64,000 nt of DNA from Branchipolynoe longqiensis (taxonomy: Eukaryota > Annelida > Polychaeta > Phyllodocida > Polynoidae): the NCBI GenBank assembly GCA_030323885.1, contig CM059198.1, positions 9,012,086 through 9,076,085 on the forward strand, in the 5' to 3' direction. The notes beneath the pieces are model-generated. The model did not search any database and was not told the origin of the DNA. It saw only the letters and a list, made by a program, of their open reading frames with translations. Made by a program: the position numbers and the translations under genes. This document shows, one piece after another, positions 19,502 through 31,085 of this stretch (within the stretch, counting starts at the first letter, position 1; each line of letters opens with the position of its first letter).

Positions 19502-20284
19502 ACTCTACTTGTCCGAGGGGCATTCTCTGGACTAATATGTGTCATGGAAACTAAAAGTAAAAATCTTCCAAATTAATAGCAGTAAAAATTCAAAATAATA
19601 CTAATTAATAGGAGAATCCATGTTCATATGAAGGTTTACATGTTGTGCATATGTCAGAGTTGATAAAACACTATTTCACTTTTTTAATTTAATCTTATAC
19701 AAATTGAGCAATACATGTACATCACTCATGTAACATGGAAATCAAATACACATCTGTTACATCATTTGAACATACACAACAAATTCATACAAGATTTGAT
19801 TGATTACAGTTAAAGTCAAACAAGATTATGGCTTAGAAGAAAAAAACTTGGGAAAAAAACGGAACAAAACTTGGGTAAGTGGATGGTGTCGACGTGTAAT
19901 TTTTCACTTTATCTTCCTTTAACACAAAATCATACAATCATACTTTTGATATATTTTGTGGGATAGATTAAATAAAAATACAAGTAGCATTGCTAACATA
20001 CTTAATGCACAGATGTAACAATAATTATTTGACTTGCTACCAAAAAAAGAGAAAAAGAATTAATTATCACCATCGAAATGTGGAAACGGAAATATGTGGT
20101 GCCCAGCTGCAGAGAATGACTCCATAACAAATAGTAACAACAACAACGAAAAGCCAAAGCCAGCCAGCTGGACACCCATCCCGAACAGAGGGGATATGAG
20201 GTGATTTCATATGAAGCTATGGCCACCTGTCGCTCACCTCAAAGCACAACAGGGGACAAAGGACATGACTGAATAGTTGAGGGG
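19502..20284. other. unassigned stretch
   Basis: AT-rich, with no repeat partner in the window and no supported ORF; the 74-aa minus-strand frame has no recognisable motif. Confidence 0.5.
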
Positions 20285-20600
20285 GAGCGGGACATAGCTG
20301 AGGCGGTAGCATGTCCACCTGTGAAGGTGTTGATCATCCTATCGATCCTGCTCAGTGAACCCATTTGCAGTTTGGGCTATTTTCCGTTCCAACCAGTTGT
20401 CCACAATTGGTTCATCAAAGGCTGTGGCATGTGCTATCCTTTATGTGGGAAAGTGCATAGAAAAGACCCTTGCTGCTTATGGAAAGAGTAGCCTAGGTGA
20501 CGGTAGCGATTTTCCTCCAGAGAAATATGTCAGAATGACCATACGTTTGACATCCAATAGCCGCTGTTAAATAGCCGCTGTTAAATGAAACAAGCTTTAC
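20285..20600 (+). mobile_element. SINE-D copy, full length
   Basis: Head GACATAGCTGAGGCGGTAGC, body TTGGGCTATTTTCCGTTCCA, GTGGGAAAGTGCATAGAAAA, tail AAATGAAACAAGCTTTACTT. ATAGCCGCTGTTAA is duplicated near the 3' end, replacing the usual ATGAAAATCAATGTGCTCT segment. Confidence 0.85.
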
Positions 20601-20639
20601 TTTTGAATAGTTGAGGTGCCATTCAGGATTCACACTATC

Positions 20640-20830
20640 ATAGTGGTCTGCACTGACCTCTCCGCTAAAGATCCACATAGACAGGTGGGCGTGGATAGGG
20701 GGATTGCATCAGGAAGCCTAGGTGGTATAATGGTTAGCATGCTAGCTCGAGAATGGCAAGCAGTGTTGGTTCGAATTCTGCTCTAGGCGCAATATTTCCC
20801 ATTTTCATTACCCCCATGAGACTAGTTACT
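20640..20830 (+). mobile_element. SINE-C copy
   Basis: TGGTCTGCACTGACCTCTCC, GGTGGTATAATGGTTAGCAT, GGTTCGAATTCTGC, TTTCCCATTTTCATTACCCC. Confidence 0.85.
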
Positions 20831-20853
20831 GTAACCAAGATCCCATAAACTAT

Positions 20854-21206
20854 AGCTCCAGTCACACCTACCCGGATCAGAGGCCGGACAAGCCCCGGAC
20901 CGTCATCCGGGGTGGTCTGTGGCGATCCGGGCTAATCCGTGGCTCGTCCATAATGATCCGGAGTGAACTGTGGCTGGTCCGGGGTCTGCCCTGGATGTTT
21001 TAAAATGTTTAAAACATCCGGGCTCGATCCGGCATGGTAGTAGTAGTAGTAGCGAAACAGCCCCAGACCACCCCCGGTTCAGCCCCGGATCGCACCATCC
21101 GGGTACGTGTGACCGTGAGGTAAAAAACGATGAAAATAGCGATTTTATCCGGGCGACTGGTCCGGCTCAAAATCCGGGGCTCGTCCAGGTAGGTGTGACT
21201 GGGGCT
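20854..21206. mobile_element. foldback element gamma, copy 2
   Basis: AGCTCCAGTCACACCTACCC against GGTAGGTGTGACTGGGGCT. CCGG-word interior with a central GTTTTAAAATGTTTAAAACA patch. Shorter than copy 1 by about 160 bp and not simply colinear with it. Confidence 0.85.
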
Positions 21207-21324
21207 TACGCGCTGTATGGTTATTGAACCTACCATGTGTATGTGTAGATGTAAGTGCATTGCCTGTATGTAATTGTAAGCATTAAAATGACTTGTGGAC
21301 AAAAACCATTTTATAATACGCACA

Positions 21325-21525
21325 ATTCCAGAGGGACGAGTGTAGTAGTTTGCACTGCCCTCTCAGGCAAGGAGCCATATAGACAGGTAGATGTGGATAG
21401 GGCGTTGCATCAGGGAACTTAGGTGGTGTAATGGTTATCACACTAGCCCAAAATGCAAGAGGTGTAGGTTCAATTCCTTCTCTAGGAGCAGTATTTCCCA
21501 TTTTCATCACCCCCACATGACAGTA
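21325..21525 (+). mobile_element. SINE-C copy
   Basis: TAGTAGTTTGCACTGCCCTC, GGTGGTGTAATGGTTATCAC, TTTCCCATTTTCATCACCCC. Confidence 0.85.
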
Positions 21526-21707
21526 TTGTAGTTTATTTATATGCTATGCAAAAAAAAAACCCCACCATAACTTCGGTTCTCAAAGCTTTTCAGATTTTAA
21601 AATTGCAGATACACTCATGACAGCATCACGGTGTTTCCTCACATGGATACCATACAGTTGGCACTATAATAAATATATTATTACCTAATGTGGGTTTCCG
21701 GCACCAT

Positions 21708-22042
21708 GTGGGGAGCGAGACGTAGCTCAGGCGGTAGGGTGTCCACCTGTGAAGGTGTCGAACATCCTATTATCCTGCTTAGTGGACCCATTTGCAGCTT
21801 GGGCTATTTTCTGTTCCAACCAACTAGTCCATCAAAGGCTGTGGTATGTGCTGTCCTGTCTGTGGGAAAGTGCATATTAAAGACCCCTTGCTGCTTATCA
21901 GAAAGAGTAGCCTATAAGGCGGCAGTGGGTTTCCTCAAAGAAATATGTCAGAATGACTGTATGTTTGATGTTCAATAGCCAACGATATGAAAATCAATGT
22001 GCTCTAGAGGCGCCATTAAATGAAACAAGCTTTATTTTTTTC
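21708..22042 (+). mobile_element. SINE-D copy, full length
   Basis: GGGGAGCGAGACGTAGCTCA, CCACCTGTGAAGGTGTCGAA, GTGGGAAAGTGCATATTAAA, ending AAATGAAACAAGCTTTATTT. The best-preserved head of this family here. Confidence 0.9.
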
Positions 22043-22423
22043 AGGCATCAGGTTGATATAGATATCAAAATGAGGTTGCGATGCTCTAACCTCCAGGGCA
22101 TCCGATCTAATCTAATCTAACTAGCTGAGATCCATATTCTGACCTGAACACCAACCTTCAGCAAACAAAATTATTATTCTTTTCAAACAATTACAAAAAG
22201 ATTGTTCTCACAAAATTGTTTGCATGTCTTACAGGAAATAAAATTGCAAACACTAAATAAAAAGTGTATTTTAAAAACATTTGTTAAAAATTGTAAGCAC
22301 AAGCTTGTTCCCATGCGCTTACAGGAAATTAATAAATCGCAAGCACAAAAATACAAAAAGCATATTTTTAAAGATTTACTGTGGACAAAATATGACGCTG
22401 AGAGAAATTGTTCACACATGTTT
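22043..22423. other. unassigned stretch
   Basis: No repeat partner in the window. Two overlapping 83-85 aa frames on opposite strands have no motif support. Confidence 0.45.
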
Positions 22424-22519
22424 ACATGTGACAATGTAGTTTACAGTGTGACAATGTAGTTTACAGTGTGACAATGTAGTTTACAGTGTGACAATGTAGT
22501 TTACAGTGTGACAATGTAG
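22424..22519 (+). repeat. 20-bp tandem repeat, about 4.6 units
   Basis: Unit TGTGACAATGTAGTTTACAG, with the last unit changing to GTAGCTTTGCAAC. The units are otherwise identical, so expansion is recent. Confidence 0.95.
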
Positions 22520-22549
22520 CTTTGCAACTGACAGGGTCCATACACCTGT

Positions 22550-22800
22550 GAAGATATGGAATTCAAGGCCTTTCAAAGGCTGCTTTTGATAGGAATCCAA
22601 GACTATTTTCATTTGGATTTCAGGAAAAAACCAACAATGGCAGACAGTGATTTTGGACTAATTGAGATCAGTGCAGACAGTTGAATGGAATTCAAGGCTT
22701 TTCAAGACTAATCACCCAAAATAGGTTAAATTCAAGGCTTTTCAACACCTTCAAATGGGGCAAATGAAGTTCTAAACTTTTCAAGACTTTCCAGGCCATG
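22550..22800 (+). repeat. reiterated GAATTCAAGGCTTTTCAA motif
   Basis: Four imperfect occurrences (22558, 22689, 22731, and a TTCTAAACTTTTCAAGACTT variant at 22770). Confidence 0.6.
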
Positions 22801-23021
22801 TAGGAACCATGTACTGAATTATATACCTGGTATAAAATAAAGTGTGTTGTATAATAAATATAAGAACACTACTTGAGGAATTAAAGAGATTACAAACGGT
22901 GTCCCATACCGGAAGTGGAGAAACTTTGTCACCTGGATTATTCATTTGACACTAGCATCTACAAAAGCCTATTCAGAGAAAGGACGGCTAATTATTTACA
23001 CACATTCACCTAATTTGGGAT

Positions 23022-23295
23022 CAGACGGGATGGCCAAATGAGTTGAGCGTATGTCTGCTGTTTTGGGAGATCGGGGGATCCGAATCCATGGATTTGTGGG
23101 TTCGAACCCTGGTCGAGTCAGACCAATGACTTAAAAATTAATACTTGTCACTTCCTAGCCAGGCGCTTGGCATTATTATGATAGGGCAAGGACTGGTTGC
23201 CTGAGTGGGATATCAGCTCATGGTGCTGCCGGCCTGGTCGGGCAGCACTATAAAGTCACCATGAGTGTGCCTTAGCTATTGCTAGAACTTAAAAT
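23022..23295 (+). mobile_element. SINE-A copy, 3' truncated
   Basis: Head GACGGGATGGCCAAATGAGT, B box GGTTCGAACCCTGGTCGAGT, then GGCAGCACTATAAAGTCACC. The CAGTGTCAGGATAATGTGA block is deleted. Confidence 0.85.
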
Positions 23296-23357
23296 AACAA
23301 CAAACAAACCTAATTTGGCTTGTGTTTGCACGGTTGGTTTTGAATTGTCAACAACAA

Positions 23358-23695
23358 AAGATCTTGTTTTATTTGACGATGCCTATAGAGCACATTGATA
23401 CTTGTATCATCGGCTATTGTATGTCAAACATATGGTCATTCTGACATATTTCTTTGGAGGAAACCAGCAGCCGCCACATAGGCTACTCTTTCCGATAAGC
23501 AGCAAGGGGTCTTTTATATGCACTTTCCCACAGACAGGACAGCACATGCCACATCCTTTGATGAACCAGTTGTGGACCACTGGTTAGAACGGAAAATAGC
23601 CCAAACTGCAACTTGTTCAACTGAGCAGGATCGATTGGAAGACCGACACCTTCACAGGTGGACACTCTACCGCCTGAGTTACGTGCCGCTCCCTC
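23358..23695 (-). mobile_element. SINE-D copy, reverse
   Basis: TTGTTTTATTTGACGATGCC to CACCTTCACAGGTGGACACT and TACCGCCTGAGTTACG. It reads full length. Confidence 0.85.
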
Positions 23696-23800
23696 AAGTA
23701 GTGTAGAGACATTGCAGACTCCCGCCTTCCCACAGCCCATCTACAAACACACACCACCTGTTTATGGTGATGACCTTAATCAACAGTTCATAACGATTTA

Positions 23801-23916
23801 CAGAAAAACCTCTCTAACCACTCCCCTATATCGATCACTTTATTTGGATCCCAAACGATCGCCCAAACAATACCATTGTAACGATAATAAAAACTCTCTA
23901 ACCCGACCACCTCCCA
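23801..23916 (-). mobile_element. M2 pogo-like MITE, reverse, partial
   Basis: AGAAAAACCTCTCTAACCAC to CCCGACCACCTCCC; it then breaks at CAGCACCATTG. Confidence 0.8.
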
Positions 23917-23934
23917 CAGCACCATTGTAATGAT

Positions 23935-24490
23935 TGTGGCGCTTGGCATTAAAAGGATAGGGCAAGGACTGGTTAGCTCAGTCTCAGGATAATGTGATTG
24001 AGTGGGATATCGGGTCATGGTGCCGGCAGCCGGATTTCCCAGTGGGGTAGCACTATACAGTGGAAGGTAACCATGCCAAAAGTAGCCAGGTAGCACACCA
24101 CACAGCTACGTACAAGCCTATGATATGTAAATAGGAGTAGGCTAGTCTAGTAATAAGAGTAGAACAAAATAAAATACATATATGCCAAGAAAATCAAAAG
24201 AAACTAACATAGGCTACTAACCATACCAACCAATTATCTATCTGCTACTGAAATGCAGGCAATCAAATAACTTATCAGCAGCTACTGTGTGGTAAAATAA
24301 CACCAACACTACAAGTATAACTAGCCAGCATTGAAAACAAGCCTGGGTACCTGGGCTTATATGCTATGAACAGTATAAAAACAGCCTCAATAAATTAAAA
24401 AAAAAAAAAGTCTCCATCAGTGCACACTGTCACAAGGCGGTACCCATCCTGATATGACGTTTGATGTTGCCAGGGGCTCAAACAACCACC
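23935..24490 (+). mobile_element. SINE-A copy interrupted by about 350 bp
   Basis: GGCGCTTGGCATTAAAAGGA to GGGGTAGCACTATACAGT, then resumes at CATCAGTGCACACTGTCACA. The insert 24063-24415 ends in an A13 run before GTCTCC. I find no partner for it in the window, so its class is unknown. Confidence 0.65.
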
Positions 24491-24504
24491 TTAAATACTG
24501 GTGC

Positions 24505-24860
24505 ACTTATTACAGTTGTATAGTCCGATGGTTTTGAGTTTCTGATATTTTCTGAGATAAATCCAATAGGTTGATCGCTATAATGTACCTTATCCTGAAG
24601 TAACTAATTTTAAATGACTAACATTTGAGATATTTGAAGTACAACCATGCAACATTAATTTTGGCAAGCACGGCAAAACTCTGACACCATAGGCTTCGAT
24701 AGTAACACGTTCTATTCAATTGCCTTAGTATTTATTCCCTTCTATGTGGCGACAAATGTTTAATAAGTGCACCAGTATCTAAGTTTGATATGTAGAATCA
24801 AATTTAGATAAGTGTTTTTGTTTTGGAAGTGTTATGTTTTCACCGGACTATGCAGCTTCA
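24505..24860 (+). mobile_element. M1 MITE, full length
   Basis: TACAGTTGTATAGTCCGATG to CACCGGACTATGCAGCTTCA. The right end abuts delta1. Confidence 0.85.
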
Positions 24861-25518
24861 TGGCCCTGTCACACTATGACGTAACGGCGTCAACGTAGGG
24901 AGAACATGAAGAACGTTGAACTTCTCGGCGTAGTATGCAAATTTGGGCACAAGTTGAACGTGGATGCAGCGTAGTGGACGAGAGTGTAACATCGGTAAAG
25001 CATAGTGATACCGTCATTCAACGAGAGAGGACAACGTAATGACGCTCACGGAACGTTATGAACGTTATTCCATCACCAGAACTACGTTGCTTTACGTTAC
25101 CTTACATTACTTACATCAATAAACATTGGCAAAACGCTGAACCTACGTTTTCCTGACGTTTTCCTGACGTTCTCCTGACTTTCCCATTACGCCACATGGA
25201 CGTTTCCACCGGCTTTAATGTGGGTCAACGAGTGGAACGTAGTGGGACGTAGTGAGTAACGTTTGACTAACGTCCGTTTAACGTCATTGACGTTCGCCAA
25301 ACGTGTACAGAACATACGGCGAACATAAACCCTTACGTTCACGTCACGTCGAAAGTTTCGAACAGGTTCAAAACCTTGACACTCGCCGACGTAACATGAC
25401 GTCAGTCTAACGTCATTCTGACGTCATCATAATGTAACCAAATGTACGGCAACGTAATGACGAAAACTGATCACGTCAGGCTCACATTGGCTCGTTACGT
25501 CGTAGTGTGACAGGGGTA
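24861..25518. mobile_element. foldback element delta, copy 1 (word ACGTAACG/CGTTACGT)
   Basis: Ends TGGCCCTGTCACACTATGAC and GTCGTAGTGTGACAGGGGTA are inverted. Flanks TCA and TTA fit a 3-bp TTA duplication within an M1 end (GCAGCTTTAA). The interior is packed with AACGT, ACGTT and GACGT and has a central TTTCGAACAGGTTCAAAACC palindrome-like patch. Confidence 0.85.
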
Positions 25519-25782
25519 TTAAGCAGTTTGGTGCTGCATAGAAGGGAATTCATACTAAGTCAATTAAATAGAACCTTTTCCTACCGAAGCCTATGGGGGG
25601 TTCAGACTTATGACAAGCATGCTAAAATTAAATGTGTATGTTTACACTTCAAATATCTCCTAAGTTAGCCTTTTTAAACTAAAGCAAAGTTACTTCAAAA
25701 TAAACTAAGGCAGAGAGTAGCCATTAATCTAATAATATATTTATTTCAGCACTCAAAACTATCGGGCTATGCAACTTTAACA
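25519..25782 (-). mobile_element. M1 MITE, reverse, partial
   Basis: TTAAGCAGTTTGGTGCTGCA then TAGAAGGGAATTCATACTAA to ATCGGGCTATGCAACTTTAA. Together with 24505-24860 it gives two M1 arms in opposite orientation around delta1. Confidence 0.75.
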
Positions 25783-25794
25783 CTCTATAGATTT

Positions 25795-26145
25795 GTTTGT
25801 TGTTGTTTTACGTCCTAGCAACATCTAAGGTCATATCAGGACGGGTACCAACTTGTGACACTGCACACTCATGGCGACTTTATCAGTGTTTCCCCACTGG
25901 GAGACCTGGCCACCAGCACCATGTCCTAATATCCCACTCAGCCATATTATCCTGACACAGAGCTAACCTAATTTGGCTTGTGTTTGCACGGTTGGTTTTG
26001 AATTGTCACCTGATAATGTCGAGCGCCTGGCTAGGAAGTGACAATAATCAATTTGTAAGTCTATGGTTTGGCCTGTTGGTTCGAATCCCACAATCTACCA
26101 ATATGGGAGATGGATGCTCAACTCATTCGGCCATCCCGTCTGGTT
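25795..26145 (-). mobile_element. SINE-A copy, reverse, with foreign 44-bp patch
   Basis: TTGTTTTACGTCCTAGCAAC to the reversed head TCATTCGGCCATCCCGTCTG. Between GACACAGAGCT and CTGATAATGTCGAG the expected CAACCAGTCCTTGCCCTATC is replaced by a 44-bp segment identical to 23307-23350. Confidence 0.85.
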
Positions 26146-26696
26146 AACACTTTATTACCCATTTGTCCAACACTCTACGGCCTGGGCTTAGCTATTCATG
26201 ATTTATAATTAAAGGATGTCTGGTCTCGATAATAATGCAGACATAATTATGATATAGCATACCAACTTTACAGTTATATTGCACATTTATACCTATCCAT
26301 GCTTGCGAGGCTCGGCGGTGGGGGTTATATAAATATACACATATATATGCTAGTCTTAACTCGTGCTGTGCATGGGCTAAAGCTAGGCTCCGCATAGATC
26401 CCATGACCAATATTGTGTTGAACTGTCATTATATATATTCATGGTCTCTAACTATATTCGGAGATTGTGTATATATCTACATTCTTTGCTATATATTCCA
26501 GACGCATGCACAGTCCCGTTTCAATATAGTGCCGCCATCTGGTGGAATACATCTGTACCATTACATTGTCAAATATTCTGATAATCGTCAGAGGGGGGAA
26601 ATGGAAATCCTCTATTATTATTCTGTGTGGCCAACCAAGAGTGTATATGTATGTTGTATATATATATATATAATATATATGGCTTGGCCCATGCTT
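26146..26696. other. unassigned AT-rich stretch
   Basis: No family assignment. It holds a strong CTCF-like core at 26531-26545 and an AT microsatellite near 26657-26680. Confidence 0.5.
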
Positions 26697-27100
26697 GAGG
26701 GAATGTAGTTATAGAATGAGGGATGATTGGTAGGTCTGGGTGAGTGCACTCGGGGCCTGGCTCTCTGCTGGGGTAGGGGTCAAGGCACACAGGGGTCAAG
26801 GTTGGTGGTGGCCACAGGTCAACCAGCTCTGGTGGTGGGCAGACCACTGGTGGTTATGGTAACCAGAAATGCTGAGTCCCTATTGGAGGAATTGGGAATG
26901 CTGCTTCCCTATTGGTTGAATGAATGGCATGATCTATACCAAGAATCCATGTACTATATATAATAAACCATAGGGGCTTGGACTCTCTTTTACACTCTTC
27001 CTTTTGCTTTACTTTCTCTCTTTCTCTCCATCTGTATTGTTTTATACTTTAGCCTACCTACATAGCCACATACTCATACACCATATCGGTGGTGTTAGCT
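26697..27100 (+). repeat. LTR-like repeat Q, copy 2
   Basis: GTAGGTCTGGGTGAGTGCAC, GGTCAAGGTTGGTGGTGGCC, TATATATAATAAACCATAGG, GGACTCTCTTTTACACTC. The 3' pyrimidine-rich part is shared with copy 1. Confidence 0.5.
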
Positions 27101-27407
27101 AAGGGTGGTGTTAACAACACTCATGGTTACATGACTCAAAATGGATGCGACTCTAATCAAAGTGACCAAAGTAACTAAAAAACCATCAAAATTAATTGCC
27201 TTAGGCACAAAAAAACCTGCTATTAACAACCCATACATGGTGAAGTATCAGTGGAGTACGATGATGCACGTTGCACGTTGGCAGCGCCGATTAACAGAGG
27301 AGTAGTGATCAGAACGACCCTAGAACTTAACCACTGTTTGGTATTATTTACATAGATATATCTTATGTTATATAAGAGTACTACATATTCTAGCGATGCA
27401 CCCACCT

Positions 27408-28281
27408 GGGGCCGTATGCATGGAGTGGTGTTACCGAGCCAAAACTGGTTTTGGACGGGATTTCTAGTTTAGCAGCGAAAAGTCGGTATGTATGGAGCAG
27501 TGTTACGGAAACACTGTGAGTTTAAGGTCGGGTATTCAAACACCACTCCATGGCAGGTTTACGGGCAGTGTTAGGTACTGATTAGCCCCAAATCTATTCA
27601 AAGCTAGCATTTTTAACAGAATAAAAGGCTCAAAAAGTGAAATTTGGTCAAATTAACCACAAAATCGAAGCGATATTAACGCCGCCGCTAAAAAATATTG
27701 TCGAACTGATGAATGTAAACAAAACAAATCGCTGCCGCTGTTCAAAGCTATCATATTTAACAGAATTACATGGTCAAAAAGTGAAATTTGGTCAAATGAA
27801 CCACAAAATCGAAGCGATATTAATGCCGCCGCTACATCGGTGGCGATATTAATATTGTCGAATCAATGAATGTAAACAAAACAAATTGCTGCCGCCACCG
27901 CTGTTAGGCCCAAATCTATTCAATGCTATCATATTTTACAGAATTACATACTCTAACAGTGATTTTTTATCAAATTAACCCCAAAATTGAACCGATATTA
28001 GCCCCGCCACAACATCGGTGGCGATATTCATACTGTTGAATCTAAACAAAACAAATCGCCGTCGCCTCCGGATCAGCGGCGATATTGTCAAATAGCAGTG
28101 CTCGCCAGCAACAGGCTCAGAGGGATTTCTTAAATCTATAAATAACTGCACGTTTAGCTAACACAAACGGTTTAGGCACCCATGCATATGGCATGACATA
28201 CTTCGCGATGCCAGTGATAGCTACCCGGTCTTAGATGGTTAACACCACATGAGGCTAACACCGCTTCATGCATGTGGCCCC
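27408..28281. mobile_element. foldback element iota with internal triplicated module
   Basis: Left GGGGCCGTATGCATGGAGTG then GTGTTA and right TAACACCGCTTCATGCATGT then GGCCCC are inverted. Inside, a unit of about 170 bp (AAATCTATTCAAAGC, GTGAAATTTGGTCAAATTAA, CGAAGCGATATTAACGCCGC, GAATGTAAACAAAACAAATC) occurs three times from about 27590. The same module occurs once inside zeta. Confidence 0.8.
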
Positions 28282-28591
28282 TGGGGGGGGGGGGTTCCTT
28301 GACTGCCGGGTCGCATCTATCCACAGTGATCAGGTTGAACTCACTTCTCATTGTGCCTAGACAAGCCCTGAGCACCTTCGGCACCAGTTCATATGCTCAA
28401 ACTATGCAAATACCACTCGGGTGGAGGTCACGTGCATCCATGCCTCTCCCCACCATCTGCCTCACTCAAGCAGATTTTTTACTTTAAAAAAATGGAGCGG
28501 CTTTTCGAGGTCCGGCCAGAGTTTGCTCAACCCAACTTATTTATTGTCTCCTTACTTGTGCAACAATATAAATAATACATACACAGTATAT

Positions 28592-28826
28592 GAATGTGGC
28601 GGAGTGGTTAGAGTGTCTGACTTTTTTCTAGGTTGGATGCCTGATCTGAGGGTTGGTGGTTCGATTCCCCGTGCCCCCCCCCACCTCTGCCAATTTGGAT
28701 TTCCACCGCTGTGTATAACTTACAGCATCATCAAAGGCTGGTTGCTCTCATACAATTTCTATGTGGTGTGGGAGGTTAAAAATCCTTTGGGTCGGTAAAA
28801 GTGTAGGCCCGGGCTTTCTATCGACA
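28592..28826 (+). mobile_element. SINE-B copy
   Basis: GAATGTGGCGGAGTGGTTAG (A box), GGTTGGTGGTTCGATTCCCC (B box), TCTGCCAATTTGGATTTCCA, GGGTCGGTAAAAGTGTAGGC. The shared GAGGAAGACC tail is missing. Confidence 0.85.
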
Positions 28827-29143
28827 AACTGGCCACAGCAGGAGCGTCCACATCGTGGCCCTGGGAATCAGCTATCTGATTGCAAATCCTGCTACCACTA
28901 TCCACCACCGAGAGCACGTCCCACGGATAAAGATCATACCTCTGCTCGAAAATACCTTGAGATAACTGGTGGAAGGACACGATGAAGAAGAAGTATATGA
29001 ATATAAAATGCTCTTTAATAACACTGTTAGGTAATGTATATAAAATTTACATTATAAACCCCAGTATTATAAAAGATGTCATATCCTGAATGGCCGATAT
29101 GACCATAGATGTCGCTAGGACATAAAACACCAACAAGATCCCG

Positions 29144-29470
29144 AATGGTTGGTTGGTTGTTGTATTGTTATCTCATGACAACACCTAATGTCATATCAGG
29201 ACGGGTACTAACCTGTGACAGTACACACTCATGGCAGCTTTATAGTGCTGCCCTACTGGGAGACCAGGCTGCCAGCACCATGACCTGATATCCCACTCAG
29301 TCATATTATCCTGACACTGAGCCAACCAGCCCTTACCCTATCCTAATAATGCCGAGCACCTGGCTAGGAGACGACACTTATCAATTTTTAAGTCATTTGT
29401 TTGACTCGACCAGGGTTCGATCAAAGCGGGAGACGAACGCTCAACTCATCTGGTAGATCCTGAATGGTCT
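29144..29470 (-). mobile_element. SINE-A copy, reverse, near full length
   Basis: TTGTTATCTCATGACAACAC to GACTCGACCAGGGTTCGATC and CTCAACTCATCTGG. The ATTATTGTTATCTCATG tail departs from consensus. Confidence 0.8.
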
Positions 29471-30032
29471 CACACATATTGTAAGGGTTATCTGGGACCC
29501 GTGCCAAAGAACCGGGTATTAGTATTAGTATTAGTATTACGTTGCAAGGCCTGGTATTGAGCAATCAGTCACAATAGAAATTTGAGTCATTATAAATAGA
29601 TACTTGTCAAGTCTCCCAATTTGGGCGGGAGCCTCCTGATTTTAAATACCTCTCGCGGCCTCCCGGTTGGGTATTCAATTTAAGTCCAATATCCCGCTTT
29701 TAGAAAAAAATATGCCGCTGAATCCCGAGATTATGCAGATACATGCAGTTCTTTAAAACTTATTTGTTCATGTTTTGTCGTGCAATAAAATGTGGGTACT
29801 GATAGACTTTTGCTATGTGTTGTTGAACGCGTGTGCGAATGGCGTAAAAACTGATTTCGTGCAGTCTCCCTCATGAGAATGTAAATAAACCATGGAATTC
29901 TGGTATCAAATGGTGATATAACAGAAGTGATATATAGCGATGAGATTGTTATCAACACAGAGCTTATTATCCAAAGAATATGAATATGACTTTTGTATGC
30001 ATTACATTTTGATATTGTTGATAGATTAGTTG
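29471..30032. other. unassigned stretch with short TAGTAT repeats
   Basis: ATTAGTATTAGTATTAGTAT at about 29518. Otherwise no family match and no supported ORF. Confidence 0.5.
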
Positions 30033-30389
30033 CTTAAAGTTGCACAGTCCGATGGTTTTGAATTTCTGTATTTGTTTTTAGATAAATATATTAGATTGAT
30101 CACTAGTATCTACTTTACATTAGTTCAAAGTTACCTTTATTTTAAATGGTAAACTTTTGAGATATTTTGAGTGCAAACATGGAAAATTAGTTTTGGCAAG
30201 CTTGCCAAAACTCTGACACCATAGACTTCTGCAGTAACAGGTTCTGTTAAATTGACTCAGTATTGCCTTCTACGCAGAAACAAATGCTTAATAAGTGCAT
30301 CAGTATCTAATTTAGATATGTCAAATCAAATCTAGATAATTGGTTTGGTTTGAAAATTTGATATTTCATTGGACTATGCAGCTTTAAGC
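30033..30389 (+). mobile_element. M1 MITE, full length
   Basis: TTAAAGTTGCACAGTCCGAT to TTGGACTATGCAGCTTTAAG. Confidence 0.9.
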
Positions 30390-30437
30390 AGGGGAAATTT
30401 CAATCATGGATGATTGGTCTTCCTCATTCCACTGCTC
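30390..30437 (-). mobile_element. SINE-B/A2 tail fragment, reverse
   Basis: AGCAGGGGAAATTTCAATCA and CTTCCTCATTCCACTGCTCC directly after the M1 end. Confidence 0.7.
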
Positions 30438-30574
30438 CTTGTATTCATACATCGTTCGAAATAACAGCTTGTCCGCTTGTCCGGGACAAGTGACAATTCA
30501 GACAGACAAGTGAAAATGTCCAGTAGACAAGGGAAATGTTTTGCTATTTCTATCAGTATTACTGTTCATATATA

Positions 30575-30790
30575 TACGTGTCGTGGGGGTGATGGAAATG
30601 GGAAATATTGCGCCTAGAGTGGGACTCGAACCCACATCTCTTTGCATTCCGGGCCAGTGTGCTAACCATTACACCACCTAGGCTCCCTGATATCACCACA
30701 CTACCCACGCCTACCTGTCTATGTTGTTACTTGCCTGAGAGGTCAGTGCAGACTACTACACTCATCCCCCTGGAATTGTAAGTCTTTTAA
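30575..30790 (-). mobile_element. SINE-C copy, reverse
   Basis: GGGGGTGATGGAAATGGGAA, GTGGGACTCGAACCCACATC, CTAACCATTACACCACCTAG, GAGGTCAGTGCAGACTACTA. Confidence 0.9.
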
Positions 30791-30894
30791 TGCTTACAAT
30801 TACATATATACAGTCAATGCACTAACACATACATACACAGGGTAGGTTCAACAACCATACAGCGCAAAGCTTGCACAGGATCATGATCACGGCA

Positions 30895-31085
30895 CCGGTG
30901 TCGTCGGGGGTGATGAAAATGGGAAATATTGCGCATAGAGTGGGACTCAAACCCACATCTCTTTGCATTCTGGGCCAGTGTGCTAACCATTACACCACTT
31001 AGGCTCCCTGATATCACCACACTACCCACCCCTACCTGTCTATGTAGTTACTTGCCTGAGAGGTCAGTGCAGACTACTACATACG
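30895..31085 (-). mobile_element. SINE-C copy, reverse, near twin of the previous
   Basis: GTGTCGTCGGGGGTGATGAA to GAGGTCAGTGCAGACTACTA. It differs from 30575-30790 at only a few bases, suggesting recent duplication or two young insertions of one subfamily. Confidence 0.9.
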
